DNA of 64,000 nt from UBA11740 sp035635855 (GCA_035635855.1 DASQAF010000009.1:930001-994000), one strand, 5' to 3'. Counted from the stretch's first letter, positions 1 through 8,945 are shown. Numbers and translations are program-made. Notes: generated by a model not told the origin, from the sequence alone.

Positions 1-42
1 AACCCTTAGAGCTCTATTCGATGGTCGGCGCGAGGTGAAAGT

Positions 43-1188
43 TTGCAACGATCACTAGTACCCATCTTCTCGTTTGCTTTGATCTTCTTTGTCTCATCTG
101 TTCATTTATCGGCGCAGACTGCAAAGCCATCGCCAACTCCCACACCCGAGCTGAAGGTAGAGAGCCAGGATCAGATCCGGGTTTTCACTGAAGAGGTGCG
201 CCTGCCGGTGTCGGCGACTGACGCGCAGGGTCACTATGATCCGGCGCTCGAAATAGACGATGTACTGGTGCTGGAAAACGGCGTGGCTCAGACAGTCAGA
301 AGTGTGCGGCACATTCCGGCAAACGTCTTATTGATCCTGGATACGGGTGGCGACGCGAACGGCCTCAGCGGACTATCGAAAAAAACCAGCACCACTCGGG
401 CTGTCGCCTTGCGAATAGTCGCGCGGCTGCGCGAAGGCGATCGTCTGGCGGTGTTGCAATCTTCCGATCGAGCTGAAGTGCTGCAGCCCTGGACCGATGA
501 TGTCGACCAGGTCGTTCACGTGCTGACCACAAAGCTGTTTGCCGGAAAGCGCTCGCGCATCTTTGAAACGATGACCAGGGCGGCGCAGATGCTAGCCGAA
601 CAGCCCGAGGGCGGCCGTCATGTGGTTTTAGTTACTGATGGAGTCGAAACGCCCGGTGGCAAAATAAGCCTGGAAGAAGCCCTAAAGCAGGTCCTGGCCG
701 TGCGAGCGACGGTGCATGTGATCAGTTATACGACCTTCGTGCGCCAGAAAACCGATCAGCACGACGTGAAGCTGGTCACCAAGAATAATCCCATCGCGCA
801 CGACCCGGTGATCGCTAATGATCCGACTCTGCCGCCCGGCGTGAACCGCGGGGGACCAACGTTTGGAGTCGGCATTACTTTCGATCCGGCCATGCGCAGA
901 GTCAGGAAAGCCTACGAAGCAGACACGAAGAAAAGCGAAAAGTGGCTGACCGCCCTGGCCGAAGAAACCGGCGGCCGGATCTTTCTGCCCAAATCAACCG
1001 ATGAAATGATCGCGCAAAGCGAAGAAGTCGCCCGTGAAATCGGCGCCGAATATGTGGTTACGTATCGGCCTAAGCGCCCGTTGGCTGAAGCGAAGCCCGG
1101 GGAATATCGAAAGATAGAAGTTGCTTCGCGGCGGGTGGGTTTGTACCTGCGCAGCCGGCGCGGCTACATTGTGCCGAACCCACAGTAA
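43..1188 (+). CDS. Secreted VWFA-related protein
   Basis: Predicted exported protein of 381 residues. A TTG start at 43 is preceded by GAGGTG at 32-37. Residues 1-25 form a signal peptide ending LSAQ, followed by a Pro/Thr linker (PSPTPTPE) and then a von Willebrand factor A-like domain of the kind very common in Acidobacteria. The domain strands LLILD and VLVTDGVETP are visible. The metal site that is normally DxSxS reads DTGGD (residues 100-104), so a canonical MIDAS is lacking, unlike the two other VWFA proteins in this window (DTSGS and DVSGS). The C-terminal YVVTYRP and RSRRGY motifs are typical of the family. The family has no defined biochemical role; surface protein interaction is usually assumed. 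It converges with the HD-GYP gene. Confidence 0.85.
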   Translation: MQRSLVPIFSFALIFFVSSVHLSAQTAKPSPTPTPELKVESQDQIRVFTEEVRLPVSATDAQGHYDPALEIDDVLVLENGVAQTVRSVRHIPANVLLILDTGGDANGLSGLSKKTSTTRAVALRIVARLREGDRLAVLQSSDRAEVLQPWTDDVDQVVHVLTTKLFAGKRSRIFETMTRAAQMLAEQPEGGRHVVLVTDGVETPGGKISLEEALKQVLAVRATVHVISYTTFVRQKTDQHDVKLVTKNNPIAHDPVIANDPTLPPGVNRGGPTFGVGITFDPAMRRVRKAYEADTKKSEKWLTALAEETGGRIFLPKSTDEMIAQSEEVAREIGAEYVVTYRPKRPLAEAKPGEYRKIEVASRRVGLYLRSRRGYIVPNPQ

Positions 1189-1208
1189 ACCAGAAATTCT
1201 CGGAATAA

Positions 1209-1259
1209 GTTCAGAGTTCAAGCTTCAGCTTGTTTTTCGTAGTCTGAAGACTGAACTCT
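1209..1259. repeat. Inverted repeat, possible bidirectional terminator
   Basis: The arms 1213-1228 (AGAGTTCAAGCTTCAG) and 1244-1259 (CTGAAGACTGAACTCT) pair over 16 bp with two mismatches around a 15-nt loop. It sits between two convergent genes. The short words resemble those of the inverted repeats at 4476-4559 and 47225-47306. A terminator role is inferred from position only. Confidence 0.5.
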
Positions 1260-1265
1260 AAACTT

Positions 1266-2396
1266 CTAGCTCATCGGCGCAGTTAGCTTGGACTCGACCG
1301 CCGGGACAACCGGTTGCCATTCGGCTTCGGGTTGCTTTCGCATAAGCGAGCGGCGACGCAATTCGTCCCAATCTTCCGGCGGTACCCGGTGAAAAGCTTC
1401 GACCACTTTCGGATCGAATTGCCGGCCCACCCATTCATCCAACTCCTGGGACGCGGCTTCGTACGGCCGGCCCTGGCGATAGACGCGATCGCTGGTGATG
1501 GCGTCAAATGCGTCCGCCACCGAAAAGATGCGCGCGCAGATGTCGATCTCCTCGGCCTTCAGTCCCAAAGGATAGCCGGAACCGTCCCACTTTTCGTGAT
1601 GCTGGGCCACGACTTTGGCGGCGCCTTCCAAAAATTTGATCCCGCGCAAAATCTGCTGCCCATGCATAGGATGCTCGCGCATACGCACCCATTCTTCATC
1701 GGTTAGTTTTGCCGGCTTGCGTAGGATCGCGTCGGGCACTCCGATCTTTCCGATGTCGTGCAGCAACGAACCGAACTCCAACGCTTTCATCTCGAGTGCG
1801 GTCAATCCGTATTCGCGTCCCAGCCGCAAACTAAACGTCACGACGCGTTCTGAATGTCCGTGAGTTTCGGAATCGCGCGTCTCCAGCGCGGCGGTCAAGG
1901 CTTGCAGAGTTGTGCGGTAAGCGTTTTCCAGCGAATCCAACGCTTGATCCAATTCGGCGGTGCGTTGTTCTACTAATTCTTCCAGATGATTTTCGTAGCG
2001 CCGCTTGGCTACGATCAGTTCGTGATGCTCGTAAGCGCGAGCGATCGCCGCTTCAGCCTGTCGCAGATCGAAAGGCTTCATCAGATAATCGAAGGCTCCC
2101 AGACGCAGGGCGTTAATCGCGCTCTCGATCGTCTGCATGCCGCTGATCATTACGATCACCGTATCGGGAGAGATGAGCTTGACGTGGGGAATCATTTCCA
2201 GCCCGGTCATTCCGCTCATGGTGATATCGCTAATCACCAACTCATAGTCGTGCTCACGCAGCTGCACGAGTGCTTCCTCAGCGGAAGAGGCCTCGCAGCA
2301 CTGATATGTCTCGCTCAGGAGGTCGTGGAGCACGCTGCGGACTTCGACCTCGTCATCGACGATTAGAAGGTGCGGTTGGTGATTTTTCTCGTTCAT
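1266..2396 (-). CDS. Response regulator with HD-GYP domain (RpfG-like)
   Basis: Cytosolic two-domain signalling protein of 376 residues. Residues 8-122 are a receiver domain with acidic residues in VDDE (13-16), the phospho-acceptor Asp57 in ISDITM and Lys107 in MKPFD. A coiled linker of about 125-165 leads to an HD-GYP domain with HD at 213-214 in LLHDIGKIG and the GYP signature at 266-276 (HHEKWDGSGYP). Members of this family hydrolyse cyclic di-GMP when the HD and GYP residues are present, as they are here. No partner histidine kinase lies next to it. The ATG start is at 2396 and the nearest upstream feature is the divergently oriented tRNA-Leu. Substrate and input signal are not shown by the sequence. 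Confidence 0.93.
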   Translation of the reverse strand: MNEKNHQPHLLIVDDEVEVRSVLHDLLSETYQCCEASSAEEALVQLREHDYELVISDITMSGMTGLEMIPHVKLISPDTVIVMISGMQTIESAINALRLGAFDYLMKPFDLRQAEAAIARAYEHHELIVAKRRYENHLEELVEQRTAELDQALDSLENAYRTTLQALTAALETRDSETHGHSERVVTFSLRLGREYGLTALEMKALEFGSLLHDIGKIGVPDAILRKPAKLTDEEWVRMREHPMHGQQILRGIKFLEGAAKVVAQHHEKWDGSGYPLGLKAEEIDICARIFSVADAFDAITSDRVYRQGRPYEAASQELDEWVGRQFDPKVVEAFHRVPPEDWDELRRRSLMRKQPEAEWQPVVPAVESKLTAPMS

Positions 2397-2626
2397 GGGT
2401 TCGAGTCACAACTCTGGATTCTGCTGGTACTAAGTGGAAGCGAAAAGGGGGGAAATCTGCTGGTGGGCGAACTGCCTGAGCTTGCCAGTTCTGCACCGGC
2501 TTGGTCATTGTATAACAGGGCTTAGCATTTGGCAACACGCTTTTGCGAGCAGCAAGAGGGCCTGTTTTATTGGCTCTTTTGAGTGGTTTGGAGCCCCCAC
2601 TGAAGCCATTGAGATTTGTCCCCGGG

Positions 2627-2655
2627 TTGACGGGCGCACCGGCTATCTCTAATAT
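2627..2655 (+). promoter_or_regulatory. Promoter of tRNA-Leu
   Basis: TTGACG (2627-2632) and TAATAT (2650-2655) are separated by exactly 17 bp. The -10 element lies 25 bp before the mature tRNA 5' end, a suitable distance for a short leader. Identified by eye as a sigma-70-type promoter. Confidence 0.65.
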
Positions 2656-2680
2656 GACCTGACGACTTAAGCCGCAAACT

Positions 2681-2767
2681 GCCGGAGTGGCGAAATTGGT
2701 ATACGCACCAGACTCAAAATCTGGCGAGGTCACACTCATGAGAGTTCGAGTCTCTCCTCCGGCACCA
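2681..2767 (+). tRNA. tRNA-Leu(CAA)
   Basis: Class II tRNA. The acceptor stem GCCGGAG (2681-2687) pairs with CTCCGGC (2757-2763), followed by discriminator A and an encoded CCA (2765-2767). The anticodon stem CCAGA/TCTGG encloses the loop CTCAAAA, giving anticodon CAA at 2715-2717, which reads UUG leucine codons. A long variable arm lies before the T arm (GAGAG TTCGAGT CTCTC). The 3' end abuts the spacer before the methylase gene. No second copy of the tRNA 3' end was noticed, so there is no evidence of an integrated element. Confidence 0.96.
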
Positions 2768-2901
2768 GACTTCCCACTCGAGGTTATCTTTCTTATCGGC
2801 GTTAACTATCGCTATCCCGTTCCAGTTGGAAATGCGTTTTAAGCGCACAGCCAAGTAGCAAACTTTTGACCTGCTCGCATTGGCGCTGCTATCGTGCGCT
2901 C

Positions 2902-3738
2902 GTGGCCACGCAGGCAACAGTTCGTGCCAAGGAACGTCCGGCCCCGGACTCGTCAACGCTGCGGTCGAAGCCGCCGCTGAAGTGGGCCGGCGGCAAGCGT
3001 TGGCTGGTGCCGCACATCGAACCGCTCTGGCGTCGGCAGCAACAGCGCCGCTATGTCGAACCATTTTGCGGCGGGCTCGCGGTCGCGCTGGCCTTGCAAC
3101 CAGAGCGTGCTTTACTGAACGATCTGAATCCTCATCTGATAAATTTTTACAAACAGATTCGGAGTGGGCTGGCACTTGAGATCGAAGCGCGTTATGAGCA
3201 GAAGCTTTTTTACGAGCAGCGTGCGCGCTTCAATCAACTGATAAAAACAGACTGTGCCGGCACGAAGGAGGCGGCTCAGCTCTTCTATTATCTCAATCGC
3301 ACCTGCTTCAACGGGCTGTGCCGCTTCAATCGTAGTGGCGAGTTCAACGTGCCGTTCGGTCAATACAAGACAGTTAATTACGCGACGGATTTTCATTCCT
3401 ACCGCAAACTGTTCCGGCGCTGGTCATTCACGAATCAGGACCTCGCGAAACTGCCGATTGAAAGTGATGACTTCATCTATGGCGATCCGCCTTACGACGT
3501 GGAATTCACGACCTACAGCGCCGGCGGATTTACCTGGGAAGATCAAGTGCGCACCGCCGAACTTCTGGCCAGGCATCGCGGCCCGGTTGTGCTTTCGAAT
3601 CAGGCGACGAAACGAATTGTGAATCTTTATCGAGGGCTGGGCTTTAAGTTGAAGTTCCTGGATGCGCCGAGAAGAATCAATAGCAACGGAAATCGCGACC
3701 CTGCGCGGGAAGTCTTGGCGAGCAGGAATCTGGGTTGA
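2902..3738 (+). CDS. Dam-type DNA adenine methyltransferase
   Basis: N6-adenine DNA methyltransferase of the D12/Dam class, about 278 residues from the GTG at 2902; a TTG at 2866 would add 12 residues with no better ribosome site. Visible motifs are PLKWAGGK (residues 25-32), EPFCGG (about 53-58), the LLNDLN acidic loop, the CFNGLCRFN segment and the catalytic DPPY (195-198). The order motif X, motif I, then DPPY is typical of the alpha class. No restriction endonuclase or second methylase lies nearby, so it is an orphan that could act in regulation or genome maintenance, or be a leftover of a mobile element. Its target site cannot be read from the sequence. It converges with livF, leaving only 19 bp. 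Confidence 0.9.
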   Translation: MATQATVRAKERPAPDSSTLRSKPPLKWAGGKRWLVPHIEPLWRRQQQRRYVEPFCGGLAVALALQPERALLNDLNPHLINFYKQIRSGLALEIEARYEQKLFYEQRARFNQLIKTDCAGTKEAAQLFYYLNRTCFNGLCRFNRSGEFNVPFGQYKTVNYATDFHSYRKLFRRWSFTNQDLAKLPIESDDFIYGDPPYDVEFTTYSAGGFTWEDQVRTAELLARHRGPVVLSNQATKRIVNLYRGLGFKLKFLDAPRRINSNGNRDPAREVLASRNLG

Positions 3739-3757
3739 GCTGAAAATCTTTTAGGAG

Positions 3758-4462
3758 CTATTCCCCGAGGTAGGCTTCCTTAATCCGCGGATCTTTGGCG
3801 AGATCTTTCGAGGGGCCTTCCATGGTGATCTCGCCGGTCTCCAGAACGTAAGCGCGATCGGAATGGCCGAGAGCTGCGTGGGCGTTCTGTTCGACAAGCA
3901 GGATGGTTGTGCCCTCGCTTCTGATGTCGTCGATGGCTTCAAAGATTGTGTGGACGACCAGCGGCGCCAGGCCGAGAGATGGTTCATCCAACAGCAGCAG
4001 ACGCGGCCGCGACATCAGGGCGCGACCCATCGCCAGCATCTGCTGCTCACCACCAGAGAGCGTTCCGGCTTTCTGATTCTCGCGTTCTTTCAGACGCGGA
4101 AACATCTCAAAAACTCTTTTCATTCCGGCGGCGATCTCAGCCCGGTTCCTTTGCAGGTACGCTCCCATCTGCAAGTTTTCACGGACGGAAAGATTGGCGA
4201 ACACGCCGCGGCCTTCAGGCGACATCGAGATACCGCGCGCGACCAACTTATGCGTCGCCTTGCCGCCGATGTCTTCGCCTTCGTAAGTAACGCGGCCCTC
4301 GCGCGGCTCGAGCAAGCCGGTGATCGTGCGCAGCGTGGTCGTCTTTCCCGCGCCGTTGGCGCCAATCAGGGTGACGACCTCTCCTTTCTCGACACGCATC
4401 GAGACGCCACGCAATGCTTCGATCGCGCCATAGTTAACTGAAACATTTTCTAATACAAGCAT
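3758..4462 (-). CDS. livF: Branched-chain amino acid ABC importer ATPase LivF
   Basis: Cytosolic ATPase of 234 residues, last gene of the liv operon. It contains Walker A (GANGAGKTT), the ABC signature (LSGGEQQ) and Walker B (LLLLDEPSLGL), followed by the LivF-specific LVEQNAHAAL switch segment. The open frame extends 25 codons upstream, but the extension lies in an inverted-repeat spacer and is low-complexity. The ATG at 4462, giving MLVLENV, matches the usual LivF N-terminus. LivF pairs with LivG to drive uptake through LivH/LivM of leucine, isoleucine, valine or related amphipathic amino acids. Confidence 0.95.
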   Translation of the reverse strand: MLVLENVSVNYGAIEALRGVSMRVEKGEVVTLIGANGAGKTTTLRTITGLLEPREGRVTYEGEDIGGKATHKLVARGISMSPEGRGVFANLSVRENLQMGAYLQRNRAEIAAGMKRVFEMFPRLKERENQKAGTLSGGEQQMLAMGRALMSRPRLLLLDEPSLGLAPLVVHTIFEAIDDIRSEGTTILLVEQNAHAALGHSDRAYVLETGEITMEGPSKDLAKDPRIKEAYLGE

Positions 4463-4475
4463 AAGAACTGGTCTT

Positions 4476-4559
4476 TGATCTTCGGACTTTGGTCTTTGCA
4501 CGCTGCCGTGACTTGCTGCTTTGGACCAGACAAGCAAAGTTCAAAGTCCAAAGATCAAT
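4476..4559. repeat. Inverted repeat in livG-livF spacer
   Basis: Left arm 4476-4499 and right arm 4536-4559 are imperfect reverse complements built from words such as TTGATCTT and GGACTTTG. The repeat fills the roughly 90-bp gap between livG and livF and reaches into the last codons of livG. Similar composite spacers recur elsewhere in the window. Confidence 0.6.
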
Positions 4560-5343
4560 CTCCAAGATACGCTTCGATCACTTTAGGATCGTTTTTGATT
4601 TCATCGGGCACGCCCAGCGCGATCGATTTGCCATAGTCGACCACCTGGATGCGTTCGCACACGCCCATAACGACTTTCATGTTGTGCTCGACCAGCAGAA
4701 TCGTGAGCCTAAAGCGATCGCGTATCTGCTGAATCAAACTCATCAAATCTTCCTGCTCTGAAGGGTTAAGTCCCGCAGCCGGCTCGTCCAGCAACAAAAG
4801 CTTTGGCCGCGTGGCCAGCGCGCGCACGATCTCTAAACGTCTCTGCTTGCCATAGGGAAGACTCGTGCCGCCCTCGGCCTGCGAACCAGCGAGGTCGAAA
4901 ATCTCCAGCAGCTCGAGCGAGAATTCCCGATGCTCGCGTTCGTCCTTTCGAAAGCGGGGCAGTCGCAGCACGGCATCAAGCAGATTCTGTCGCGCATGGA
5001 TGTGACAGGCGGTCATTACAGTTTCCAGCACCGACATGCCCGGGAACAGCCTTATATTCTGAAAGGTACGCGACACACCGAGGCGCGAGATTTGATAAGG
5101 TCGCAACCCATTGAGACGTTTTCCTTCAAAATGAATTTCACCTGAGGTTGGCTCGTAAACTCCGGTCAGCAGATTAAAGATCGTGGTCTTGCCCGCGCCG
5201 TTGGGACCGATCAGTCCATAGATCTCACCGCGCCGGACGCACATGTCCAGCGAGTTAACGGCCACCAGACCACCGAAACGAATGGTACATTTTTCGGTGC
5301 TTAGCGGGTTATCGCCGTTTGGCTTGTTCAGCGCGCTACTCAT
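4555..5343 (-). CDS. livG: Branched-chain amino acid ABC importer ATPase LivG
   Basis: Cytosolic ATPase of 262 residues. Walker A is GPNGAGKTT (about residues 43-51), the Q-loop region leads to the LivG-type FQNIRLFPGMSVLE segment, and Walker B is LLLLDEPAAGLNPSE. The signature region reads LPYGKQRRLEI rather than LSGGQ, which is normal for LivG proteins. The start overlaps the stop of livM in an ATGA arrangement (5340-5343), indicating translational coupling. It forms the heterodimeric motor with LivF. Confidence 0.96.
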   Translation of the reverse strand: MSSALNKPNGDNPLSTEKCTIRFGGLVAVNSLDMCVRRGEIYGLIGPNGAGKTTIFNLLTGVYEPTSGEIHFEGKRLNGLRPYQISRLGVSRTFQNIRLFPGMSVLETVMTACHIHARQNLLDAVLRLPRFRKDEREHREFSLELLEIFDLAGSQAEGGTSLPYGKQRRLEIVRALATRPKLLLLDEPAAGLNPSEQEDLMSLIQQIRDRFRLTILLVEHNMKVVMGVCERIQVVDYGKSIALGVPDEIKNDPKVIEAYLGD

Positions 5344-6446
5344 CGATCGTCAATTTCCTTTTTATGATCGGCCTTGGCAGATCCACGTTGGGCGATCGGA
5401 ACGCCTTTCGAGGCGCCCACAGTACCGCCGCCCTCGGGCTGGCGTTGCGGGCGTTTCAGCCACGAGAAGCCTAGTTCGCGCTGACCCAAAACGCCTTGGG
5501 GACGAGTTAGCATGATGATAATCAGCAGCGCCGCGTAAATCACCAGCCGGTACTTGGAAAAATCGCCCGGCAAACGTCGCAGGGCCTCGGGCAAAACTGT
5601 GATCACAATTGCCCCGAGCACGGAACCGGTCAGCGATCCCATGCCGCCGAGGACGATCATAATGATGACCTCGAAAGAACGAATGAACTGGAAGTCGTTG
5701 GTGCTAAGAAACTGAGTGTAATGACCGAACAGGACGCCTGCGACCCCGGCCAGCGCCGAGCTGATCACAAAAGCGAGCACCTTGTAACGCGTCGTATTGA
5801 TGCCCATCGCTTCCGCCGCCAACTCGTCCTCGCGAATCGAAACCAGTGCCCGCCCCGCATCGGAATGAACTATGTTGTAAACGATTACAATCGTGAGAAT
5901 CGCAAAGGCGCCCACCCAAATGAAGTTTGTGTAGCCGGGCACCGAGAAACCAGTGGCGCCGCCCACTTTGTCGATGTTGAGAATTACGATTCGGATGATT
6001 TCGGCGAAGCCGAGAGTGACTATGGCAAGATAATCGCCCCGCAAGCGCAGACTAGGTATTCCCACTACCAGGCCCGCAATCGCTGCTCCGAGAGCCCCGA
6101 CACCGATCAAGAGCAGGAAAACCAGTGCGTGAGCCAGACTGCCGCCAACTATTTTCGCCAGCGACTGTTCCCAAACTCCAGCGTGGTAAACGGCCAGATA
6201 CGCCGACGAATACGCTCCGACCGCCATGAAGCCGGCGTGGCCGATCGAGAATTGTCCGGTGAAGCCGGTGATTAGATTAAGTGAAACCGCGAGGATTACG
6301 TTGATGCCGGCGAGCATTACGATGCGCGAATAGTAGGGAGGGGCGCCGAAACCGAACAATCCCTGCTCGCCCAGAAACGCGTTCAGAGCGAACAAAAGAA
6401 TTGCTATGACGATGACGCCGAGAAGTCTCTTAAGAAAGGTTGGCAT
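5340..6446 (-). CDS. livM: Branched-chain amino acid ABC permease LivM
   Basis: Polytopic inner-membrane permease of 368 residues with multiple hydrophobic segments and the family signature GITGQFSIGH-like run (here ITGFTGQFSIGHAGFMAVG). The EAA-like cytoplasmic loop for ATPase contact is seen in REDELAAEAMGINTTRYK, and IMIVLGGMGSLTGSVLGA is also typical of LivM. The hydrophilic C-terminal 40 residues form a tail longer than usual. It heterodimerises with LivH to form the channel. Confidence 0.95.
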   Translation of the reverse strand: MPTFLKRLLGVIVIAILLFALNAFLGEQGLFGFGAPPYYSRIVMLAGINVILAVSLNLITGFTGQFSIGHAGFMAVGAYSSAYLAVYHAGVWEQSLAKIVGGSLAHALVFLLLIGVGALGAAIAGLVVGIPSLRLRGDYLAIVTLGFAEIIRIVILNIDKVGGATGFSVPGYTNFIWVGAFAILTIVIVYNIVHSDAGRALVSIREDELAAEAMGINTTRYKVLAFVISSALAGVAGVLFGHYTQFLSTNDFQFIRSFEVIIMIVLGGMGSLTGSVLGAIVITVLPEALRRLPGDFSKYRLVIYAALLIIIMLTRPQGVLGQRELGFSWLKRPQRQPEGGGTVGASKGVPIAQRGSAKADHKKEIDDR

Positions 6447-6520
6447 CTAAAGATTTTCGCTATTTTGATTCTTGACCCAGCTCAGAGTTACGAAGGCGAT
6501 GAGATAATAGTCGCAATTCG

Positions 6521-7438
6521 TCAGACCTTCTCCTGCACCGTCGATCCAAGCAAGCCGGTCGGGCGGAACAAAAGCACCAGAATCAAAATTGCAAATGCGA
6601 CCGCGTCGCGGAAGGTCGAGGGAATACCGACATTTTGGCCATAGCCCACCACGAACGTTTCCGCGAGTCCAATTAGTAAACCGCCCAGGACCGCCCCCGG
6701 AATATTTCCAATGCCGCCCAGCACTGCCGCAACGAATGCTTTCAATCCGGTCAATATCCCCATCAAAGGATCGATTTGGGGATTGTATTGGGCCGTAAGC
6801 ACGCCACCTGCCGCCGCCAGGGCCGAGCCGAGCGCAAACGTAATCGAAATAATTACGTCCGTGTTGATGCCCATCAACTTGGCCGAATTCAAATTGAAAG
6901 AAACTGCGCGCATCGCTGTGCCCACCCTGGTCTTGAAGATGATCCACTGGAGCAACAGCATCAGCGCGACTGACACCGCAAAGATCAGAATTTGGGATTT
7001 CGAGATGGCCGCGTTTCCGAACAGCGGATAACTTTGTTCGCGGAGCAGTTGCGGAAAAGCGCGCGGAGCAGCACCGAGTTTGGCGACAAAAAGATTCTCA
7101 ATGAACAACGATACACCGATAGCGGTGATCAGAGTTGTCATGCGCGCGTATTTTCTGACCGGGCGGTAAGCAAACCGCTCGATCGCCATGCCGGCCAGGG
7201 CGGCCACGATCATCGAGCCGATGAGTACCATTCCCAAACCCAGCAAAGACGGACCAGTGGCGAATCCCAACTGAAAAGCGAGGAAATAACCGACGAAAGC
7301 CCCGAGCATGTAGATGTCGCCATGGGCAAAGTTAATCAGACGCAGAATGCCGTAGACCATCGTGTAGCCCAAGGCAATCAGCGCATAGATCGCTCCGACC
7401 GTGAGCCCATTGATGATTTGCTGCAGAAGGGTATCCAT
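6521..7438 (-). CDS. livH: Branched-chain amino acid ABC permease LivH
   Basis: Polytopic permease of 305 residues. Typical features are the N-terminus LLQQIINGLTVGAIYALIALGY-type segment, MVYGILRLINFAHGD, the coupling loop RAVSFNLNSAKLMGINTD and the conserved AAVLGGIGNIPGAVLGG. It lies between the binding-protein gene and livM with 74 and 42 bp spacers, in the usual liv order. With LivM it forms the membrane channel. Confidence 0.95.
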   Translation of the reverse strand: MDTLLQQIINGLTVGAIYALIALGYTMVYGILRLINFAHGDIYMLGAFVGYFLAFQLGFATGPSLLGLGMVLIGSMIVAALAGMAIERFAYRPVRKYARMTTLITAIGVSLFIENLFVAKLGAAPRAFPQLLREQSYPLFGNAAISKSQILIFAVSVALMLLLQWIIFKTRVGTAMRAVSFNLNSAKLMGINTDVIISITFALGSALAAAGGVLTAQYNPQIDPLMGILTGLKAFVAAVLGGIGNIPGAVLGGLLIGLAETFVVGYGQNVGIPSTFRDAVAFAILILVLLFRPTGLLGSTVQEKV

Positions 7439-7480
7439 AGAAATCCGCGCAGACTCTGAAGAATTAACAACGCCGGCACT

Positions 7481-8632
7481 TCAGGGCTTGATGGTTTCCT
7501 GATAGACAAACTTTCCGTCCTGAATCTTTAGAACCACGGCCGACTTTACCGCATTGCGTTCAGCGTTGATGGTAATCACGCCGGTTACTCCGGGAAAGTC
7601 TTTGGTCGCGGCGATCGCGTCGCGCAGCTTTGGCCCGTTCGTGGTGCCGCCGCGCTTGATCGCGTCTGCCAGTACGCGCATGGCGTCGTAACCAAGTGCC
7701 GCCAGGGCGTCCGGCTTAATCTTATATCGCGAGTTGAAGTCGCCGACGAATTTCTGAATTGCGGGGGAAGGGTCCTCCACTGAGTAATGATTCGAGATGT
7801 AGTCACCGTTGAGCGCTTCACCGCCCAACTCAAACAGTTGCGGCGCATCCCAACCGTCTCCGCCCAACAGAGGCACGTTGATTCCGAGTTGCTTTGCCTG
7901 TTTGGCAATCACCCCGACCTCGCCGTAATAGCCAGGCACGTAGATCACATCGGGATTAGCCGAGCGAATCGAAGTCAACTGTCCTTTATAATCGCGATCG
8001 CCCTGTGTGTACGATTGCTTGGTGATTACCTGGCCGCCGAGCTTTTTAAAACTGGACTCGAAGAATTCGGTCAGGCCGCGACTGTAAGGCGAATTGAAAT
8101 CCTCCATGATCGCAGCCTTCTTTGCGTGCAAAGTGTTGGCGGCAAATTTGGCCATCACTTCACCCTGGAACGGATCGATGAAGCAAACGCGAAAGATGTA
8201 ATCGCCGACCTGGGTGACCGCCGGATTCGTTGAGGACGGCGAAATCATCGGGACTTTAGCGGCTTGGGCTTTGGGCGCTGCGGCCAAACTGTTGCCGGAA
8301 GCAACTTCGCCCAAAAGCGCGATCACTTTATCCTGATCGATCAGCTTAGTAACAACGGTCGCGGCTTTTTCGGGGCGGCCCTCATCGTCTTCTGAAAGAA
8401 TCTGAATCTGCCGGCCATTGATGCCGCCTGCCTTATTTATCTCGTCGGCAGCCATCATTACGCCGTTCTTTGTGGATTGGCCAAAGTTCGAAGTACGGCC
8501 GGAAAGATCGCCGTAATAACCGACCTTGATCGGGCCCGTGTCGTTATCGCCACCGACGCCACCACGGCGCTCGCAGGCGAAACCAGCCAACAAGGCGGCG
8601 ATGACAGTTAAGCTTAGAGCAATGCGCTTCAT
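7481..8632 (-). CDS. Branched-chain amino acid ABC substrate-binding lipoprotein
   Basis: Periplasmic-binding-fold protein of 383 residues, first gene of the liv operon. Residues 1-20 form a signal sequence with Cys20 in LLAGFAC, a plausible though non-canonical lipobox (Phe-Ala before Cys), so membrane tethering is likely. The mature part starts IKVGYYGDLSGRTSNFG and contains MISPSSTNPAVTQVGDYIFRV-type ligand-pocket segments and the GGDGWDAPQLFELGGEALNGD region of the LivJ/LivK family. The ligand could be Leu/Ile/Val or another small amphipathic compound; the sequence does not decide. GAGGAA at 8637-8642 is the ribosome site. Confidence 0.94.
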   Translation of the reverse strand: MKRIALSLTVIAALLAGFACERRGGVGGDNDTGPIKVGYYGDLSGRTSNFGQSTKNGVMMAADEINKAGGINGRQIQILSEDDEGRPEKAATVVTKLIDQDKVIALLGEVASGNSLAAAPKAQAAKVPMISPSSTNPAVTQVGDYIFRVCFIDPFQGEVMAKFAANTLHAKKAAIMEDFNSPYSRGLTEFFESSFKKLGGQVITKQSYTQGDRDYKGQLTSIRSANPDVIYVPGYYGEVGVIAKQAKQLGINVPLLGGDGWDAPQLFELGGEALNGDYISNHYSVEDPSPAIQKFVGDFNSRYKIKPDALAALGYDAMRVLADAIKRGGTTNGPKLRDAIAATKDFPGVTGVITINAERNAVKSAVVLKIQDGKFVYQETIKP

Positions 8633-8698
8633 AGTGTTCCTCGCAAAAAGTTGAAGTTTTCGAACCTGGACGCAGTCACTTTTGGTTTAGCGGACAGC

Positions 8699-8728
8699 AT
8701 AATAGCGGCGCGCCTTGGAATTAAGCAA
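8699..8728 (-). promoter_or_regulatory. Promoter of the liv operon
   Basis: On the minus strand TTGCTT (8728-8723) and TATTAT (8704-8699) are 18 bp apart, about 65 bp upstream of the binding-protein start. Found by eye. The 313-bp divergent spacer 8633-8945 holds this element and the hairpin at 8828-8862 but no gene. Confidence 0.5.
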
Positions 8729-8827
8729 ATTAAAGGGGAGATTTGGTCGAGCCCAGGCATTATAACTATTTGATTATTGATGTCGAAAGTGTCAGAAGGC
8801 GGGGTGCTGAAGCCGATGAGAGCGATG

Positions 8828-8862
8828 CGGAGCGCTCAGGCGGACAGGGTGTCCGCGCTCCG
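8828..8862. repeat. Hairpin-forming intergenic repeat
   Basis: CGGAGCG and CGGACA on the left pair with TGTCCG and CGCTCCG on the right around GGG, with a short one-sided bulge. A related GCGGACATCAGGTCCGC hairpin follows guaB at 50176-50192, so this looks like a dispersed repeat rather than a gene-specific signal. Confidence 0.5.
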
Positions 8863-8945
8863 ATCCCCGGTGTGGGTAGCACCTGATCCGATTGTGGAGA
8901 ACCGCGTGTCGCGTTCAGGCGGCAAAGCCGTCTAATCTGGTCAAG

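Noticed and set aside
2353..2739. Open frame of 128 codons on the minus strand across the tRNA-Leu gene
   Set aside because: It overlaps the tRNA on the opposite strand and the HD-GYP start, and has no recognisable domain or ribosome site.
2681..3738. Integrated element between tRNA-Leu and the liv operon
   Set aside because: No integrase, no second copy of the tRNA 3' end and only one gene; not enough for a mobile-element call.
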